A stretch of DNA of 64,000 bases from Sporomusa sp. KB1 (GTDB lineage Bacteria; Bacillota; Negativicutes; Sporomusales; Sporomusaceae). The notes below the pieces were generated by a model that was not told the origin of the DNA, ran no database searches, and was given only the letters and a program-made list of their open reading frames with translations. This document shows, in pieces, positions 26,982 to 36,232 of the stretch; the stretch's first letter is position 1, and each line of letters begins with the position of its first letter. Where the stretch lies: contig NZ_VLKC01000002.1 of the NCBI RefSeq assembly GCF_007830295.1, forward strand, positions 1,996,558-2,060,557. The letters run 5' to 3'. The position numbers and the translations under genes were made by a program.

Positions 26982-29897
26982 GTGGTAAAACGCTGGACGT
27001 TTGCGATTGTTTTGTGTGTCGGGTTGTTTTGCATAATTAGTGTTGATAAGATTTACTGCCAGCAAGAAACGGAACGCTATGCGTGGGTTTTAAATAGATT
27101 TACCGAACGGTTGGAGCAGTCACTGCAAGTTGAAATAGACCAGGGTTTGTATGTGGTGGAAGATATAAAAATGTTTCTGCAAATGGGAGAAGCTCTTCCG
27201 GAGCAGGAGGCTTTTGAACAGTTTGTTGCTTCCTTGCTAAATTATTACCCTACGGTAACAGCTGTGGCATATGCTGACAATGCTTATACCGTGTGCTATT
27301 TGTATCCTGCGAATTCAGTTGTGCCCCAGCTTGACACAAGCTTGTCCGAGGCAAACCAATATCCCCATTTTACCACAGCTGCGCATAAGGCTGAGAACGA
27401 GCGGATAACGGTAAATAAAGCACCGATTCAAATACAAAACGGGGTTACTGTTTTTGCGCTCAGAGCGCCGTTGTTTACAGAAGAACACTTTCGCGGTACG
27501 GTCGGGGTCAGTTTTGTGGTAGACAAGCTTTTGCAGGAGGCTATAGCTAAGATCGATTCAATGCTTACGAATAATGCCGGCAACTATTATGTTGAGATAC
27601 GTGCGGAAGAGGGAGAAGCGATATATAGCCTTAATCAGTTAGCACCGCGGTCATCTGTGCGGGAATTTATCTTGCCGGTTGCGGATACACGTTGGCTGGT
27701 AAAGGTTGGCTGGAGCACTTTGCTGCAGCCCAGTCCTTATATGCGCGGACTTATCTGGGGAATAGGCAGTAGCACACTTATCCTATTGCTAATTTTTCTC
27801 AATAGTATGTTTCGCAGGCAAGAGTGGCTTACACAGGCAGTTACTGCAAAAACCAAAGAATTTCAACTGAAAAATCAACAGCTGGAATTGGAAATTTTGG
27901 AACATGAAGATACCGAGCGGGCTTTGCTTACAAGCGAACACCGGCTGGCCGCACTGCTAGCCGCTGTCCCTGATATGCTGCTCAGGGTTAGCCGGGAAGG
28001 AATTATTCTAGATGTTGAAGCCAAGAAACCAGCTGATTTGTATTTGCCGCGTGAGGAGCTATTGAATAAAAATCTGGCTGAAGCTTTACCAGCTCAGCCT
28101 TTATTGGCTGATGTATACGACAAGTTCGTAGAGCTAAGCAACAGCATGGTTGTAGGTGAATTGGTAACAGCCGAATATCAATTGATAATTAATGGTATCA
28201 AAAAAGACTTTGAAGCCCGTTTGGTAGTGAGCCCGAAGGATGAAATAGTAATTATCATTCGCAATATTACCGAGAAAAAGCAGAATGAAGCCTGTGAACG
28301 GATATTGATGCAAACTGCGGACAAAGTGTTGGAAGAGGCCAGCATTGAGGAAATTCTCAATTATGTCTGTGAGCAATTGGCGGCAGTTTTTGAAGTATCT
28401 CTGGCGCGGGTTATTTTAAAAGAGGCTAATGACACTATCAAAATAAGTGCTGCAGCAGGGAAGCTAGCTGTAGCAGCCGGGAGCACCAGACTAAACTGTA
28501 CTGCCACAGGTAAGCTGAGTAGATTAGCCATTCGGGCTGGCGCAATCCAAGTAGTTCAATGTAACGATAAATTATCATGCTGGCAAGAAAAACTTCTGGC
28601 TGAATTACAGCTGGACAAGACTGTAATTCAGTCCGAGATTGCGTTGCCGCTCAAGCTGTCAGGCAATATGACGGGGGCATTCTATCTCATAAGTACGAGA
28701 CCATATTATTGGGATGAACGGATTGTGACCCGGTTGCAGAGTTTTTCTGATCAGCTATCTATTGCCATTAATGCCGCCAGAGACCGTCAACGCCGCAGGC
28801 TGCTGACGGTCGGACTGGAGGCAGCCGCCAATGCCATCGTTATTACTGATAAGGATGGTAATATGGAATGGATTAATCCGGCCTTTGCTGTGTTGACTGG
28901 TTATACCGAGAACGAGTCTCTCGGGCAAAACCTTATGTTGCTGTCAGGCTATCAGGATGAGGGCTTTTGTCAGCGCTTTTGGCAACAGCTAAATTCTTCG
29001 GCTGAGGCATGGCGGGGTGAGTTCGCCCACTACCGGAAAGATGGCAGCTTATATCAAGAGGTTATGACCATTACACCTGTTCGGAATAATTGCGGGGAAA
29101 TAGTAAACTTCATTGCGATAAAAGAAGATATTACGGAACAAAAAATGGCGGCAGCGGCCATGGCTAAGGCCGATGAGGTAAGAGCCCAGGCCGAAAAACT
29201 ATCTTCACTCGGCACCATGGCGGCTGGTCTGTCCCATGAGATTAATCAGCCGCTTAACTCGATTAAAATGATCGCTAGTGGAATGGTTTATGCGTACCAT
29301 AATGGCAAAGAGCGGCCGGTAGAAGATATTATGCGGAATATAGCTGAGATTTCCAATCAAGCAGATCGCATTAATAACATAATTACGCACATGCGGAGCT
29401 TTATCCGGCGGGATGAAAGCCAAGTAACTTATTGCCATGTTAATGAGGCCATAGAGCAAGCACTAAAAATCATTGGCAGTCAATTAACGGCGCACGGAGT
29501 TAGGGTGCACAAGGAGTTGGCTGAACAATTGCCCCTTATCTATACTATGCCTACCGCACTGGAAGAAATTGCAGTTAATTTGGCAGCTAACGCCATGCAA
29601 GCGATGGAGTCGGCAAAATGCCAGGATAAACAGCTTACGATCCGGACATGGTCAGACAAGAATACTGTGTGTATTAAAATTTCTGATAATGGTCCCGGCA
29701 TACAGGCTGATCACAAAACCAAAGTGTTTGAGCCGTTTTATTCTACTAAACCTGGCAGTGATAATCTTGGGTTGGGATTATCGATAGTACATTCTGTTGT
29801 TACCTCCTGCAAGGGAACAATTAGCATTGTTTCGGGTGAGAATGAAGGAGCCGCATTTTTGATTACCTTTCCTGCTGTTAGGGAAGAGGCCAATTAG
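26982..29897 (+). CDS. Membrane sensor histidine kinase with CHASE-like, PAS, GAF and PAS domains
   Basis: A 971-residue sensor kinase. Order: helix about 7-25, extracytoplasmic region about 30-250 resembling a CHASE domain, helix about 255-272, coiled coil about 280-310, PAS about 310-430, GAF about 435-600, PAS about 605-725 ending in the PAC-like IAIKEDITEQK, dimerisation domain with phospho-accepting His752 in LSHEINQPLNS, and an ATPase domain with NLAANAMQA and GLGLSIVHS. The HisKA signature with NQPL resembles NtrB/DctB-type kinases that pair with sigma-54 activators. The start is a GTG at 26982 with GAGGTT upstream, weakly placed. The sigma-54 activator 11 bp downstream is the obvious partner. 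Confidence 0.9.
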   Translation: MVKRWTFAIVLCVGLFCIISVDKIYCQQETERYAWVLNRFTERLEQSLQVEIDQGLYVVEDIKMFLQMGEALPEQEAFEQFVASLLNYYPTVTAVAYADNAYTVCYLYPANSVVPQLDTSLSEANQYPHFTTAAHKAENERITVNKAPIQIQNGVTVFALRAPLFTEEHFRGTVGVSFVVDKLLQEAIAKIDSMLTNNAGNYYVEIRAEEGEAIYSLNQLAPRSSVREFILPVADTRWLVKVGWSTLLQPSPYMRGLIWGIGSSTLILLLIFLNSMFRRQEWLTQAVTAKTKEFQLKNQQLELEILEHEDTERALLTSEHRLAALLAAVPDMLLRVSREGIILDVEAKKPADLYLPREELLNKNLAEALPAQPLLADVYDKFVELSNSMVVGELVTAEYQLIINGIKKDFEARLVVSPKDEIVIIIRNITEKKQNEACERILMQTADKVLEEASIEEILNYVCEQLAAVFEVSLARVILKEANDTIKISAAAGKLAVAAGSTRLNCTATGKLSRLAIRAGAIQVVQCNDKLSCWQEKLLAELQLDKTVIQSEIALPLKLSGNMTGAFYLISTRPYYWDERIVTRLQSFSDQLSIAINAARDRQRRRLLTVGLEAAANAIVITDKDGNMEWINPAFAVLTGYTENESLGQNLMLLSGYQDEGFCQRFWQQLNSSAEAWRGEFAHYRKDGSLYQEVMTITPVRNNCGEIVNFIAIKEDITEQKMAAAAMAKADEVRAQAEKLSSLGTMAAGLSHEINQPLNSIKMIASGMVYAYHNGKERPVEDIMRNIAEISNQADRINNIITHMRSFIRRDESQVTYCHVNEAIEQALKIIGSQLTAHGVRVHKELAEQLPLIYTMPTALEEIAVNLAANAMQAMESAKCQDKQLTIRTWSDKNTVCIKISDNGPGIQADHKTKVFEPFYSTKPGSDNLGLGLSIVHSVVTSCKGTISIVSGENEGAAFLITFPAVREEAN

Positions 29898-29908
29898 GGG
29901 GTTAAGCT

Positions 29909-31396
29909 ATGGAAATATTATTGGTGGATGATGATCAACATAGTCGGGCGGCAGTGGCCTGGTTTTTGCGCGAACAGGAGCATCTGGTAATGGAGTGTGA
30001 GAACGCCGCAGAGGCGCTGGCTAAGTGGAAACTGGCTGATTATCCGCTGGTATTATCTGATATTCAGATGCCAGGCATGTCCGGAATTGAACTGGCCCAG
30101 GTTATTACTGAACAGCCAGATAGCTGGCGGACAGATGTTGTACTATTTACCGGCTATGGAGATATGAAAACAGCGGTGGCAGCCCTGCGAGCCGGGGCCT
30201 ATGATTATTTACTGAAACCTGTTGATGCCCAGGAGTTAGCGGCTATTGTGCAACGTGTATCAGAACATCAGGCATTGTTAAGGGAGAACAAAGCGCTGAC
30301 CGAGAATTTTGATGCCCAGCTCCAATCCGCGACTAAGAATACGGAGCAAGAGTTAACCCGCATGCGCAAGATGGTCGCCGAGACGGTTATTGGCAATGTG
30401 GGTGTTTTTTCTGTAAGCATGCAGCAGGTGACTGAGCTTGCACAACGTTTTCACACCGATAGGACACTGACTGTGCTGATTCAGGGAGAAACAGGCACTG
30501 GTAAAGAAGTAGTCGCCCGGATCATTCATTATGGCTCTAACCTAAAATCGCCGTCAGGGCCGCTTGTTGAGCTCAATTGTGCGGCCATTCCACATAATTT
30601 GTTTGAAACCGAACTCTTCGGTTACGAGGGCGGTTCGTTTAGTGGTAGTTTAAGCCGTGGGCAAAAAGGCAAGCTGGATGCCGCGGCAGGCGGGACATTA
30701 TTTTTGGATGAAATAGCCGAGATGCCGCCGGAAATGCAGGCCAAGCTGCTCAGGGTTCTTGAGACCAAGGAGTATTACCGTGTCGGCGGTTTGAAAAAAA
30801 TCAAGGCAGATGTCCGCATTATCTGCGCTACTAATGTTGATCTTGAAAAAAGAATGGAAGCGGGGTCATTCCGGCGCGATCTTTATTATCGCCTGAAAAT
30901 CGGGCACATTGTTATTCCACCCCTTAGAGACCGGCGTAAGGAAATTGTACCGCTCGCAGCAATGTTCCTGCGGGAGTTTGCTCAAGCCAAAAGAAAACGC
31001 TTTGCCGGCATTAGTTTTCAGGCTGGGGAGCTCCTGGAACAATGTGATTGGCCTGGCAATGTGCGGGAATTGCGCAATGCCATAGAGTGGGTGGTCTTTA
31101 TGTATAACGATGCTGAGCTGCAACCCTGTCACCTGGAGAAAGTGATTCAAGACTGTGCAATATCTCCCCAAAGTGAGAAATCTGCAGGCGGTACCACGGA
31201 AAAACAAGTGATATTGCCTTTGCCTGACGGAGGGTTGTCAATAAAGGAATATAATGACCTTATTATTCAGGCCGTTCTTAATGCACATAAGGGTAATCAG
31301 ACGGCAACCGCCAAATATCTGGATATGTCACTGCGGGCTTTGTGTTATCGCCTGGAACAAATGCGCAATCGAAATGCTGGAAAAAAAGAAGAGTAA
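29909..31396 (+). CDS. Sigma-54-dependent response regulator (NtrC/DctD family)
   Basis: Bacterial enhancer-binding protein of 495 residues. The receiver domain has phospho-acceptor Asp51 (LVLSDIQMPG) and Lys in YLLKPVDA. The AAA+ domain has Walker A GETGTGKE, Walker B TLFLDEIAEM and arginine finger region FRRDLYYRL. The C-terminal Fis-type helix-turn-helix contains GNQTATAKYLDMSLRAL. The sigma-54 contact loop, normally GAFTGA, reads G242-S-F-S-G-S247 here; the key Phe and second Gly are kept. The ATG at 29909 follows GGGGG. Likely targets are the sigma-54 promoters at 24163 and 31585, which share dyad words; that is inference. Confidence 0.92.
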   Translation: MEILLVDDDQHSRAAVAWFLREQEHLVMECENAAEALAKWKLADYPLVLSDIQMPGMSGIELAQVITEQPDSWRTDVVLFTGYGDMKTAVAALRAGAYDYLLKPVDAQELAAIVQRVSEHQALLRENKALTENFDAQLQSATKNTEQELTRMRKMVAETVIGNVGVFSVSMQQVTELAQRFHTDRTLTVLIQGETGTGKEVVARIIHYGSNLKSPSGPLVELNCAAIPHNLFETELFGYEGGSFSGSLSRGQKGKLDAAAGGTLFLDEIAEMPPEMQAKLLRVLETKEYYRVGGLKKIKADVRIICATNVDLEKRMEAGSFRRDLYYRLKIGHIVIPPLRDRRKEIVPLAAMFLREFAQAKRKRFAGISFQAGELLEQCDWPGNVRELRNAIEWVVFMYNDAELQPCHLEKVIQDCAISPQSEKSAGGTTEKQVILPLPDGGLSIKEYNDLIIQAVLNAHKGNQTATAKYLDMSLRALCYRLEQMRNRNAGKKEE

Positions 31397-31410
31397 AGGT
31401 GATCATTTTT

Positions 31411-31465
31411 TGCATATCCACCAATAATTGCATAGCAATTGTTGGTGGATATGCAATTATTGGTG
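31411..31465. promoter_or_regulatory. Nested inverted repeats, candidate enhancer for the sigma-54 promoter at 31585
   Basis: A 21-base arm (31411-31431) pairs with 31435-31455 around ATA with one G-T mismatch. The sub-segment CACCAATAATTGC (31419-31431) matches a further inverted copy at 31453-31465 exactly, so three half-sites are arrayed 120-175 bp upstream of the promoter. Position and array fit an enhancer. Starting only 15 bp after the regulator stop, it might also attenuate read-through. Confidence 0.6.
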
Positions 31466-31584
31466 TTAATAAGGGTAAGTTTGTCGGCAAAGTATCGATG
31501 CCGGGAAGACTCTGTTTTATTAATTTAGGTAGAGCGGTTGCTGTTTAAGGGGCTTCTTAGTTAACTAACAAGAATTAACTGATT

Positions 31585-31601
31585 TTGGCATGATATTTGC
31601 A
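31585..31601 (+). promoter_or_regulatory. Sigma-54 (-24/-12) promoter of the HD-GYP gene
   Basis: TTGGCATGATATTTGCA, consensus -24/-12 spacing, 75 bp before the ATG at 31676. It differs from the promoter at 24163 by one base. Confidence 0.85.
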
Positions 31602-31675
31602 TGAACAAAGGATAAGCGAAGTCCAATTTACGAGCGGTTCTAGCTGGCCGTTCGCATAGTAAAGGGGTAAGGAGC

Positions 31676-33097
31676 ATGAGGCGTATTCTCAACCGAAAAA
31701 TAAATTACTATAGATTTAGTAATAGCAACTGGAACCCTCTGGCACATGCATCACTTTATTCCAAGCTGGTTATTATTTTGTTTCTGGTGTTTACGGTTAC
31801 TGTTTTGGCTTTGACCTATCAGTTAGAAAAAAATATAGCAGACAGTCATATTGAACTGGTCAAAGATGAACTAAAGTCTATCGCCGCTATTAGCGCAGTT
31901 TCTATTGACGGGGATTTTGTGGATGATTTGCGTGAGCCTGAGCAGCAGCAAAATAAAAAGTATATTGCTATCAAACAATTCTTTGCGCAACTTATAGAAG
32001 CCAATCAGAATATAAAAGATATCTATATTATGCGCAAAGGTGCGACAAATGAGGAACTGGTTTTTTTGGTAGATGCTGACCCGGACCCGGCTGAATTTGG
32101 TGAGATATATGATGTTGAAGTTGCACCAGATATGGTTAGCGGTTTTGAACGACCAGCGGTAGACCGCGATTTTACCACCGATAAATGGGGCATGATGCTT
32201 TCCGGATATGCGCCAGTAAAAAACTCTCGCGGAGAAACGGTTGCCATTATTGGGATAGATTACGATGTGGGCAGTATCGAGGCCGGAATTGGCCAGAGAA
32301 AAAAGCAGATACTGCTATACTCGTTAGTGAGTATGGGTATCATGCTGGTTATTAGTCTGATATTGGCCAAAAGCATAATTGGCCGCCTAAACAGAGTAAA
32401 GCGGGCTGTTGATATTATTCTGGAAGATGAACGCCATACCACTCAGCTTTACAAGGAGAAGGATGAGGTCAATCTACTCGCCTTCCGGGTTAACAAATTG
32501 ATTCAGAAGTTTACGGTAGAGAAAGAGAAAATACTTATTTCAATAATAATGACATTGGTTAATACCTTAGAGGTAAGAGATCAATACACACATGGCCATT
32601 CAACAGAAGTTGCCCTGATGGCAACAGATATTATGGATAAATTGAATATGGATACTGAGGAGAAATTCACGATTAATTTTGCGGCGCTATTACATGATAT
32701 CGGTAAAATAGGCATTACAGATACTGTTCTTAATAAAACAGGCAAGCTTACTGATGCCGAGTTTGATATTATCAAGCAGCATTCTGTTATTGGTGCGAAA
32801 ATTCTGGAGAGTATCCCTTCGCTAAATCAGATTCAACTGATAGTAAAACATCATCATGAACGTTATGATGGGCGAGGGTATCCAGTTGGGCTGGCTGGTC
32901 AGGATATTTCCCTTGGGTCAAGAATTATCGCGGTAGCCGATAGCTTTCAGGCCATGATTTCCGATAGACCCTACCGGGAGGGAATGTCACAAGCGGTAGC
33001 GATGGAGGAATTAGAGCGAAATAAGGGGACACAATTTGATCCAGAGATTGTAGATGTATTTTTGGAATTATGCAGGGCTAAGAAATATAAAATCTAG
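31676..33097 (+). CDS. Membrane HD-GYP domain protein, predicted cyclic-di-GMP phosphodiesterase
   Basis: A 473-residue protein. Order: helix about 28-48, extracytoplasmic sensor region about 50-205 (Cache-like, similar in character to the hybrid kinase sensor at 7750), helix about 208-227, a short HAMP-like linker and a C-terminal HD-GYP domain. The metal-binding motif H340-D341 in LLHDIGKIG and the diagnostic G401-Y-P403 in RGYPVGL are intact, so hydrolysis of cyclic di-GMP is expected. The ATG at 31676 follows AAGGAG. It has its own sigma-54 promoter just downstream of a sigma-54 regulator gene, linking this second messenger to the same signal. A good terminator follows. Confidence 0.92.
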   Translation: MRRILNRKINYYRFSNSNWNPLAHASLYSKLVIILFLVFTVTVLALTYQLEKNIADSHIELVKDELKSIAAISAVSIDGDFVDDLREPEQQQNKKYIAIKQFFAQLIEANQNIKDIYIMRKGATNEELVFLVDADPDPAEFGEIYDVEVAPDMVSGFERPAVDRDFTTDKWGMMLSGYAPVKNSRGETVAIIGIDYDVGSIEAGIGQRKKQILLYSLVSMGIMLVISLILAKSIIGRLNRVKRAVDIILEDERHTTQLYKEKDEVNLLAFRVNKLIQKFTVEKEKILISIIMTLVNTLEVRDQYTHGHSTEVALMATDIMDKLNMDTEEKFTINFAALLHDIGKIGITDTVLNKTGKLTDAEFDIIKQHSVIGAKILESIPSLNQIQLIVKHHHERYDGRGYPVGLAGQDISLGSRIIAVADSFQAMISDRPYREGMSQAVAMEELERNKGTQFDPEIVDVFLELCRAKKYKI

Positions 33098-33151
33098 TAA
33101 AGAAATGCTGGTATTGGTGCTGGATTCTTTACTGCTAGATATGACATAAGG

Positions 33152-33181
33152 ATAACCGCAAGCGTTGCGGTTATTTTTTTT
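33152..33181 (+). terminator. Rho-independent terminator after the HD-GYP gene
   Basis: Ten-bp perfect stem ATAACCGCAA with its complement, loop GCG, then seven T residues. Confidence 0.9.
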
Positions 33182-33299
33182 ACCCAAACACACTACTTGC
33201 AGGTAATGCGGTGAACTTGTATATAATAGTTATAATAAAAGCCCTGCCAATAGCTTGACTAATTATTTTCCATTAATACGGTTTTCTAACAGATAGATA

Positions 33300-33329
33300 T
33301 TGACAATCCTTAGTCGGAAGCAGTAAAAT
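33300..33329 (+). promoter_or_regulatory. Sigma-A promoter of the Rrf2-cydAB transcript
   Basis: TTGACA at 33300-33305 and TAAAAT at 33324-33329 with 18-bp spacing, 61 bp before the Rrf2 start and immediately upstream of the operator-like dyad. Confidence 0.65.
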
Positions 33330-33340
33330 GAAATTGATAT

Positions 33341-33357
33341 TATACTGGTTCAGTATA
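33341..33357. promoter_or_regulatory. Candidate Rrf2 operator
   Basis: Perfect dyad TATACTG-GTT-CAGTATA overlapping the expected transcript start. Its place between the promoter and the Rrf2 gene fits autorepression. Confidence 0.65.
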
Positions 33358-33389
33358 CATTGATTATCGCACTAGAAGGTGGTGGCATT

Positions 33390-33818
33390 GTGCAGCTTAA
33401 TCAGGCTACAGATTATGCTTTTCGAGTCGTATTATATTTGTCTGGGCTGCCGTTTGGGGAGGTGGTAAGCGGGATAACTATTGCTGAAAGTCAAACCATT
33501 CCGCGACGGTTTTTACAAAAAATTATGCGGATGCTGGCCGCAGGTGGATTGGTAAAATCATACCGCGGTGCTGTGGGCGGGTTTGCGCTGGCAAAGCGGG
33601 CTGAAGAAATCACACTCTATGATGTAATTATCGCCATGGAAGGTTCGCTCGGTATTCATCGCTGCCTGGTTGACCGCAGCGCATGCAACCGCCATTGTGG
33701 TGAGGAATGTCCGGTACATCAGGCACTGGCCGCAACGCAAGACCGGTTGGCAGCCGACCTAGCCAAGGTTACCTTTGCAGCATTGGCTGCTAAAACAAAT
33801 AATTCTAGTAGGGGGTAA
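33390..33818 (+). CDS. Rrf2-family transcriptional regulator, probably Fe-S
   Basis: DNA-binding regulator of the IscR/NsrR/RsrR family, 142 residues. The N-terminal winged helix begins MQLNQATDYAFRVVLYL, as in the family. Four cysteines (C92, C99, C103, C107) lie in the loop where Rrf2 proteins bind an Fe-S cluster. The GTG start at 33390 follows AAGGTGG; an open upstream extension to 33360 overlaps the operator and is rejected. Its stop is 4 bp before the cydA start, so it is co-transcribed with the oxidase and presumably controls it. A cluster that reacts with oxygen, NO or redox state would suit derepression of cytochrome bd, but the ligand is not shown. Confidence 0.88.
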   Translation: MQLNQATDYAFRVVLYLSGLPFGEVVSGITIAESQTIPRRFLQKIMRMLAAGGLVKSYRGAVGGFALAKRAEEITLYDVIIAMEGSLGIHRCLVDRSACNRHCGEECPVHQALAATQDRLAADLAKVTFAALAAKTNNSSRG

Positions 33819-33822
33819 GAGC

Positions 33823-35208
33823 ATGGAAGAATTACTATTATCCCGGTGGCAATTCGGGATAACAACAGTCTATCACTTCCTTTTTGTGCCACTGACATTG
33901 GGGTTGTCGCTCATTGTAGCCATTCTTGAAACTATGTATGTCCGCACTGGTAATGAGATGTACAAACAACAGACTAAATTCTGGGGGAAACTATTCCTTA
34001 TCAACTTTGCTATGGGTGTGGTCACAGGTATTGTTCAGGAATTCCATTTTGGGATGAACTGGTCAGAGTATGCCCGGTTTATGGGGGACATTTTTGGTGC
34101 ACCACTGGCCTTGGAGGCACTCACGGCTTTTTATCTGGAGTCGGTCTTTCTGGGTCTCTGGATTTTCGGCTGGGATCGCCTGTCTAAGAAGCTGCATGCT
34201 GCCAGTATATGGGTTGTAGCATTAGCTTCAAATTTGTCGGCTTTCTGGATTTTGACAGCTAACTCTTTTATGCAGTCGCCTGTGGGCTATGTCATTAATA
34301 ATGGCCGGGCCGAAATGACAGACTTTGTTGCACTTATTACTAATCCTTATGTGTTCAATCAGTTTCCGCATACTGTATTGTCAGGTCTGGTAACCGCTGG
34401 TATCTTTGTACTATCTATTAGTGCTTTTCACCTTATCCGGAAAACACATGTTGATTTTTTTCGGGCTTCGTTCAAGCTGGGACTAATCTGGACGGCAGTA
34501 GGCTTATTCCTCCTGATGGGCAGTGGTCATGCCCAAACACAGTTTATTGCCAAAGCGCAGCCAATGAAGTTGGCAGCAGCCGAAGCACTGTGGGAGACGG
34601 CTAGTCCTGCGCCCTTCGCGGTTGCAGCTATTATTGACGAGCAGAATAAGACCAATCCGGTGGAATTGAAAATTCCGGCAATGCTATCTATATTGGCTTA
34701 TAATAATCCCAATACACCGGTTAAAGGGATTAAAGATATTGAAAAAGAGTATATTGCTCAATATGGGCCGGGCAATTATGTTCCTGCAGTAACGCCGGTA
34801 TTCTGGAGCTTCCGAATTATGGTAGCTGCCGGCAGCGCCATGATGATTATTGTACTGGTCGCAGGGTTCCTCTGGTGGCGCGGCCAACTGGAAGCAAAAC
34901 CTTGGGTACTCAAAGCTGTATTGTGGAGCTTACCGTTACCGTATATCGCCAATTCGACCGGCTGGTTTGTCACTGAGGGTGGCAGGCAGCCCTGGATTGT
35001 ATTTGGTCTGCAGAAGGTAGGCGAAGCCGTATCACCTTCAGTGGGGGCTATCAGCATCTGGATTTCGCTGATTGGTTTTACCTTGGTATACGCGTTGCTG
35101 GCAATAGCAGCGGTGTATCTTGTACAGAAATTTGTCCGGCAGGGTCCTGTAGATACTCCGGCTAAAACCAATAAACCGGTAGCAAAGGGGGCGTCATTGT
35201 GGAGTTAA
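33823..35208 (+). CDS. cydA: Cytochrome bd quinol oxidase subunit I
   Basis: Haem-bearing catalytic subunit that oxidises quinol and reduces oxygen to water at very low oxygen. The 461-residue membrane protein has the N-terminal RWQFGITTVYHF with haem b595 ligand His18, the GMNWSEYARF segment, and the signature WFVTEGGRQPW near the C-terminus. The quinol loop is short, as in Firmicute-type enzymes. The start is the ATG at 33823 after GGGGGTAAG; an ORF extension to 33775 is inside the Rrf2 gene and rejected. In an anaerobe this enzyme normally serves oxygen protection. It overlaps cydB by 10 bp. No cydCD assembly transporter is nearby. Confidence 0.95.
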   Translation: MEELLLSRWQFGITTVYHFLFVPLTLGLSLIVAILETMYVRTGNEMYKQQTKFWGKLFLINFAMGVVTGIVQEFHFGMNWSEYARFMGDIFGAPLALEALTAFYLESVFLGLWIFGWDRLSKKLHAASIWVVALASNLSAFWILTANSFMQSPVGYVINNGRAEMTDFVALITNPYVFNQFPHTVLSGLVTAGIFVLSISAFHLIRKTHVDFFRASFKLGLIWTAVGLFLLMGSGHAQTQFIAKAQPMKLAAAEALWETASPAPFAVAAIIDEQNKTNPVELKIPAMLSILAYNNPNTPVKGIKDIEKEYIAQYGPGNYVPAVTPVFWSFRIMVAAGSAMMIIVLVAGFLWWRGQLEAKPWVLKAVLWSLPLPYIANSTGWFVTEGGRQPWIVFGLQKVGEAVSPSVGAISIWISLIGFTLVYALLAIAAVYLVQKFVRQGPVDTPAKTNKPVAKGASLWS

Positions 35209-36203
35209 ATATATTGTGGTTTATTTTGCTGACAGTTCTCTTTATTGGCTTCTTTTTTCTCGAGGGATTTGACTATGGTGTAGGTATTTTGCTTCCCTTC
35301 CTGGGGAAAAGTGACACCGAACGGCGGGTGGTTATCAATACCATTGGTCCGGTATGGGATGGCAATGAGGTCTGGATGATTACTGCCGGTGGCGCGATGT
35401 TTGCGGCTTTCCCGCATTTATATGCTACTTTATTCAGCGGTTTTTATCTGGCGTTGTTTTTGATGCTGATGGCGCTGATTGTTCGCGGCGTAGCCTTTGA
35501 ATTCCGGAGTAAAGATGAAAATCCAGCTTGGCGCAGTACCTGGGATTGGCTGATCTTTGCTGGCAGTGCTATCCCCGCAATTCTCTGGGGTGTGGCTGTG
35601 ACCAACTTAATTCAAGGGGTACCCATTAATGCCAAGATGCAGTATGTTGGAACCTTCTTTGATTTACTTAGTCCGTATACAGTCGTTGGGGGCATTGCCT
35701 TCTTGCTGGTGTTTACTTTCCACGGGGCGCTGTATCTGACGCTCAAGACAGAAGGGGAACTGATGGAACGTGCCCGCAGTGCTGCGGTAAAAGTGGGAGT
35801 TTTGACGGCAGTATTTTGCCTGGTGCTTGTTGGAATGACCTATACACATACTGATTTATTTGCTAATACTGGCGCAGGGATTGCTCTTTTGGGAGCCGTT
35901 GCCTTGTTTGTCGGAGCTTATGGCGGTGTATATGGCAGGCGATATGGGCTTGGCTTTATTCTAAGCAGCCTGACGGTGGCACTTACAACCATAGCCTTTT
36001 TCTGGGGGTTGTTCCCCCGGCTGATGGTGTCAAGTATCAATCCGGCCTGGAGTCTGACGATTACTAATGCCGCTTCTTCGCCCTTTACCTTATCGATTAT
36101 GACAATGGCAGCGCTGGCACTTGTGCCGCTAGTGCTGGTGTATCAGGGCTGGGTCTATTGGATATTCCGTAAACGGGTCAATGCCAATAATTTAGAATAT
36201 TAA
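35199..36203 (+). CDS. cydB: Cytochrome bd quinol oxidase subunit II
   Basis: Second structural subunit of cytochrome bd, 334 residues with about eight or nine transmembrane helices. The N-terminus MELNILWFILLTVLFIGFF and the following EGFDYGVGILLPFLG are the family signature, and GPVWDGNEVWMITAGGA is the conserved WDGNEVW segment. It starts at a GTG at 35199 inside cydA, so translation is coupled. Only 29 bp separate it from the HEAT/WD40 gene, with no terminator, so the following six genes very probably share its transcript and its Rrf2 control. Confidence 0.95.
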   Translation: MELNILWFILLTVLFIGFFFLEGFDYGVGILLPFLGKSDTERRVVINTIGPVWDGNEVWMITAGGAMFAAFPHLYATLFSGFYLALFLMLMALIVRGVAFEFRSKDENPAWRSTWDWLIFAGSAIPAILWGVAVTNLIQGVPINAKMQYVGTFFDLLSPYTVVGGIAFLLVFTFHGALYLTLKTEGELMERARSAAVKVGVLTAVFCLVLVGMTYTHTDLFANTGAGIALLGAVALFVGAYGGVYGRRYGLGFILSSLTVALTTIAFFWGLFPRLMVSSINPAWSLTITNAASSPFTLSIMTMAALALVPLVLVYQGWVYWIFRKRVNANNLEY

Positions 36204-36232
36204 AGGATTTTATGTAAACAGGTGGTGAAAAT

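Noticed and set aside
31278..31548. Short frames on both strands over the dyad array at 31411
   Set aside because: They owe their openness to the AT-rich inverted repeats and extend from or overlap the end of the activator gene.
33775..33822. 16-codon extension of cydA
   Set aside because: It lies inside the Rrf2 coding region; the ATG at 33823 has a ribosome site and matches the family start.
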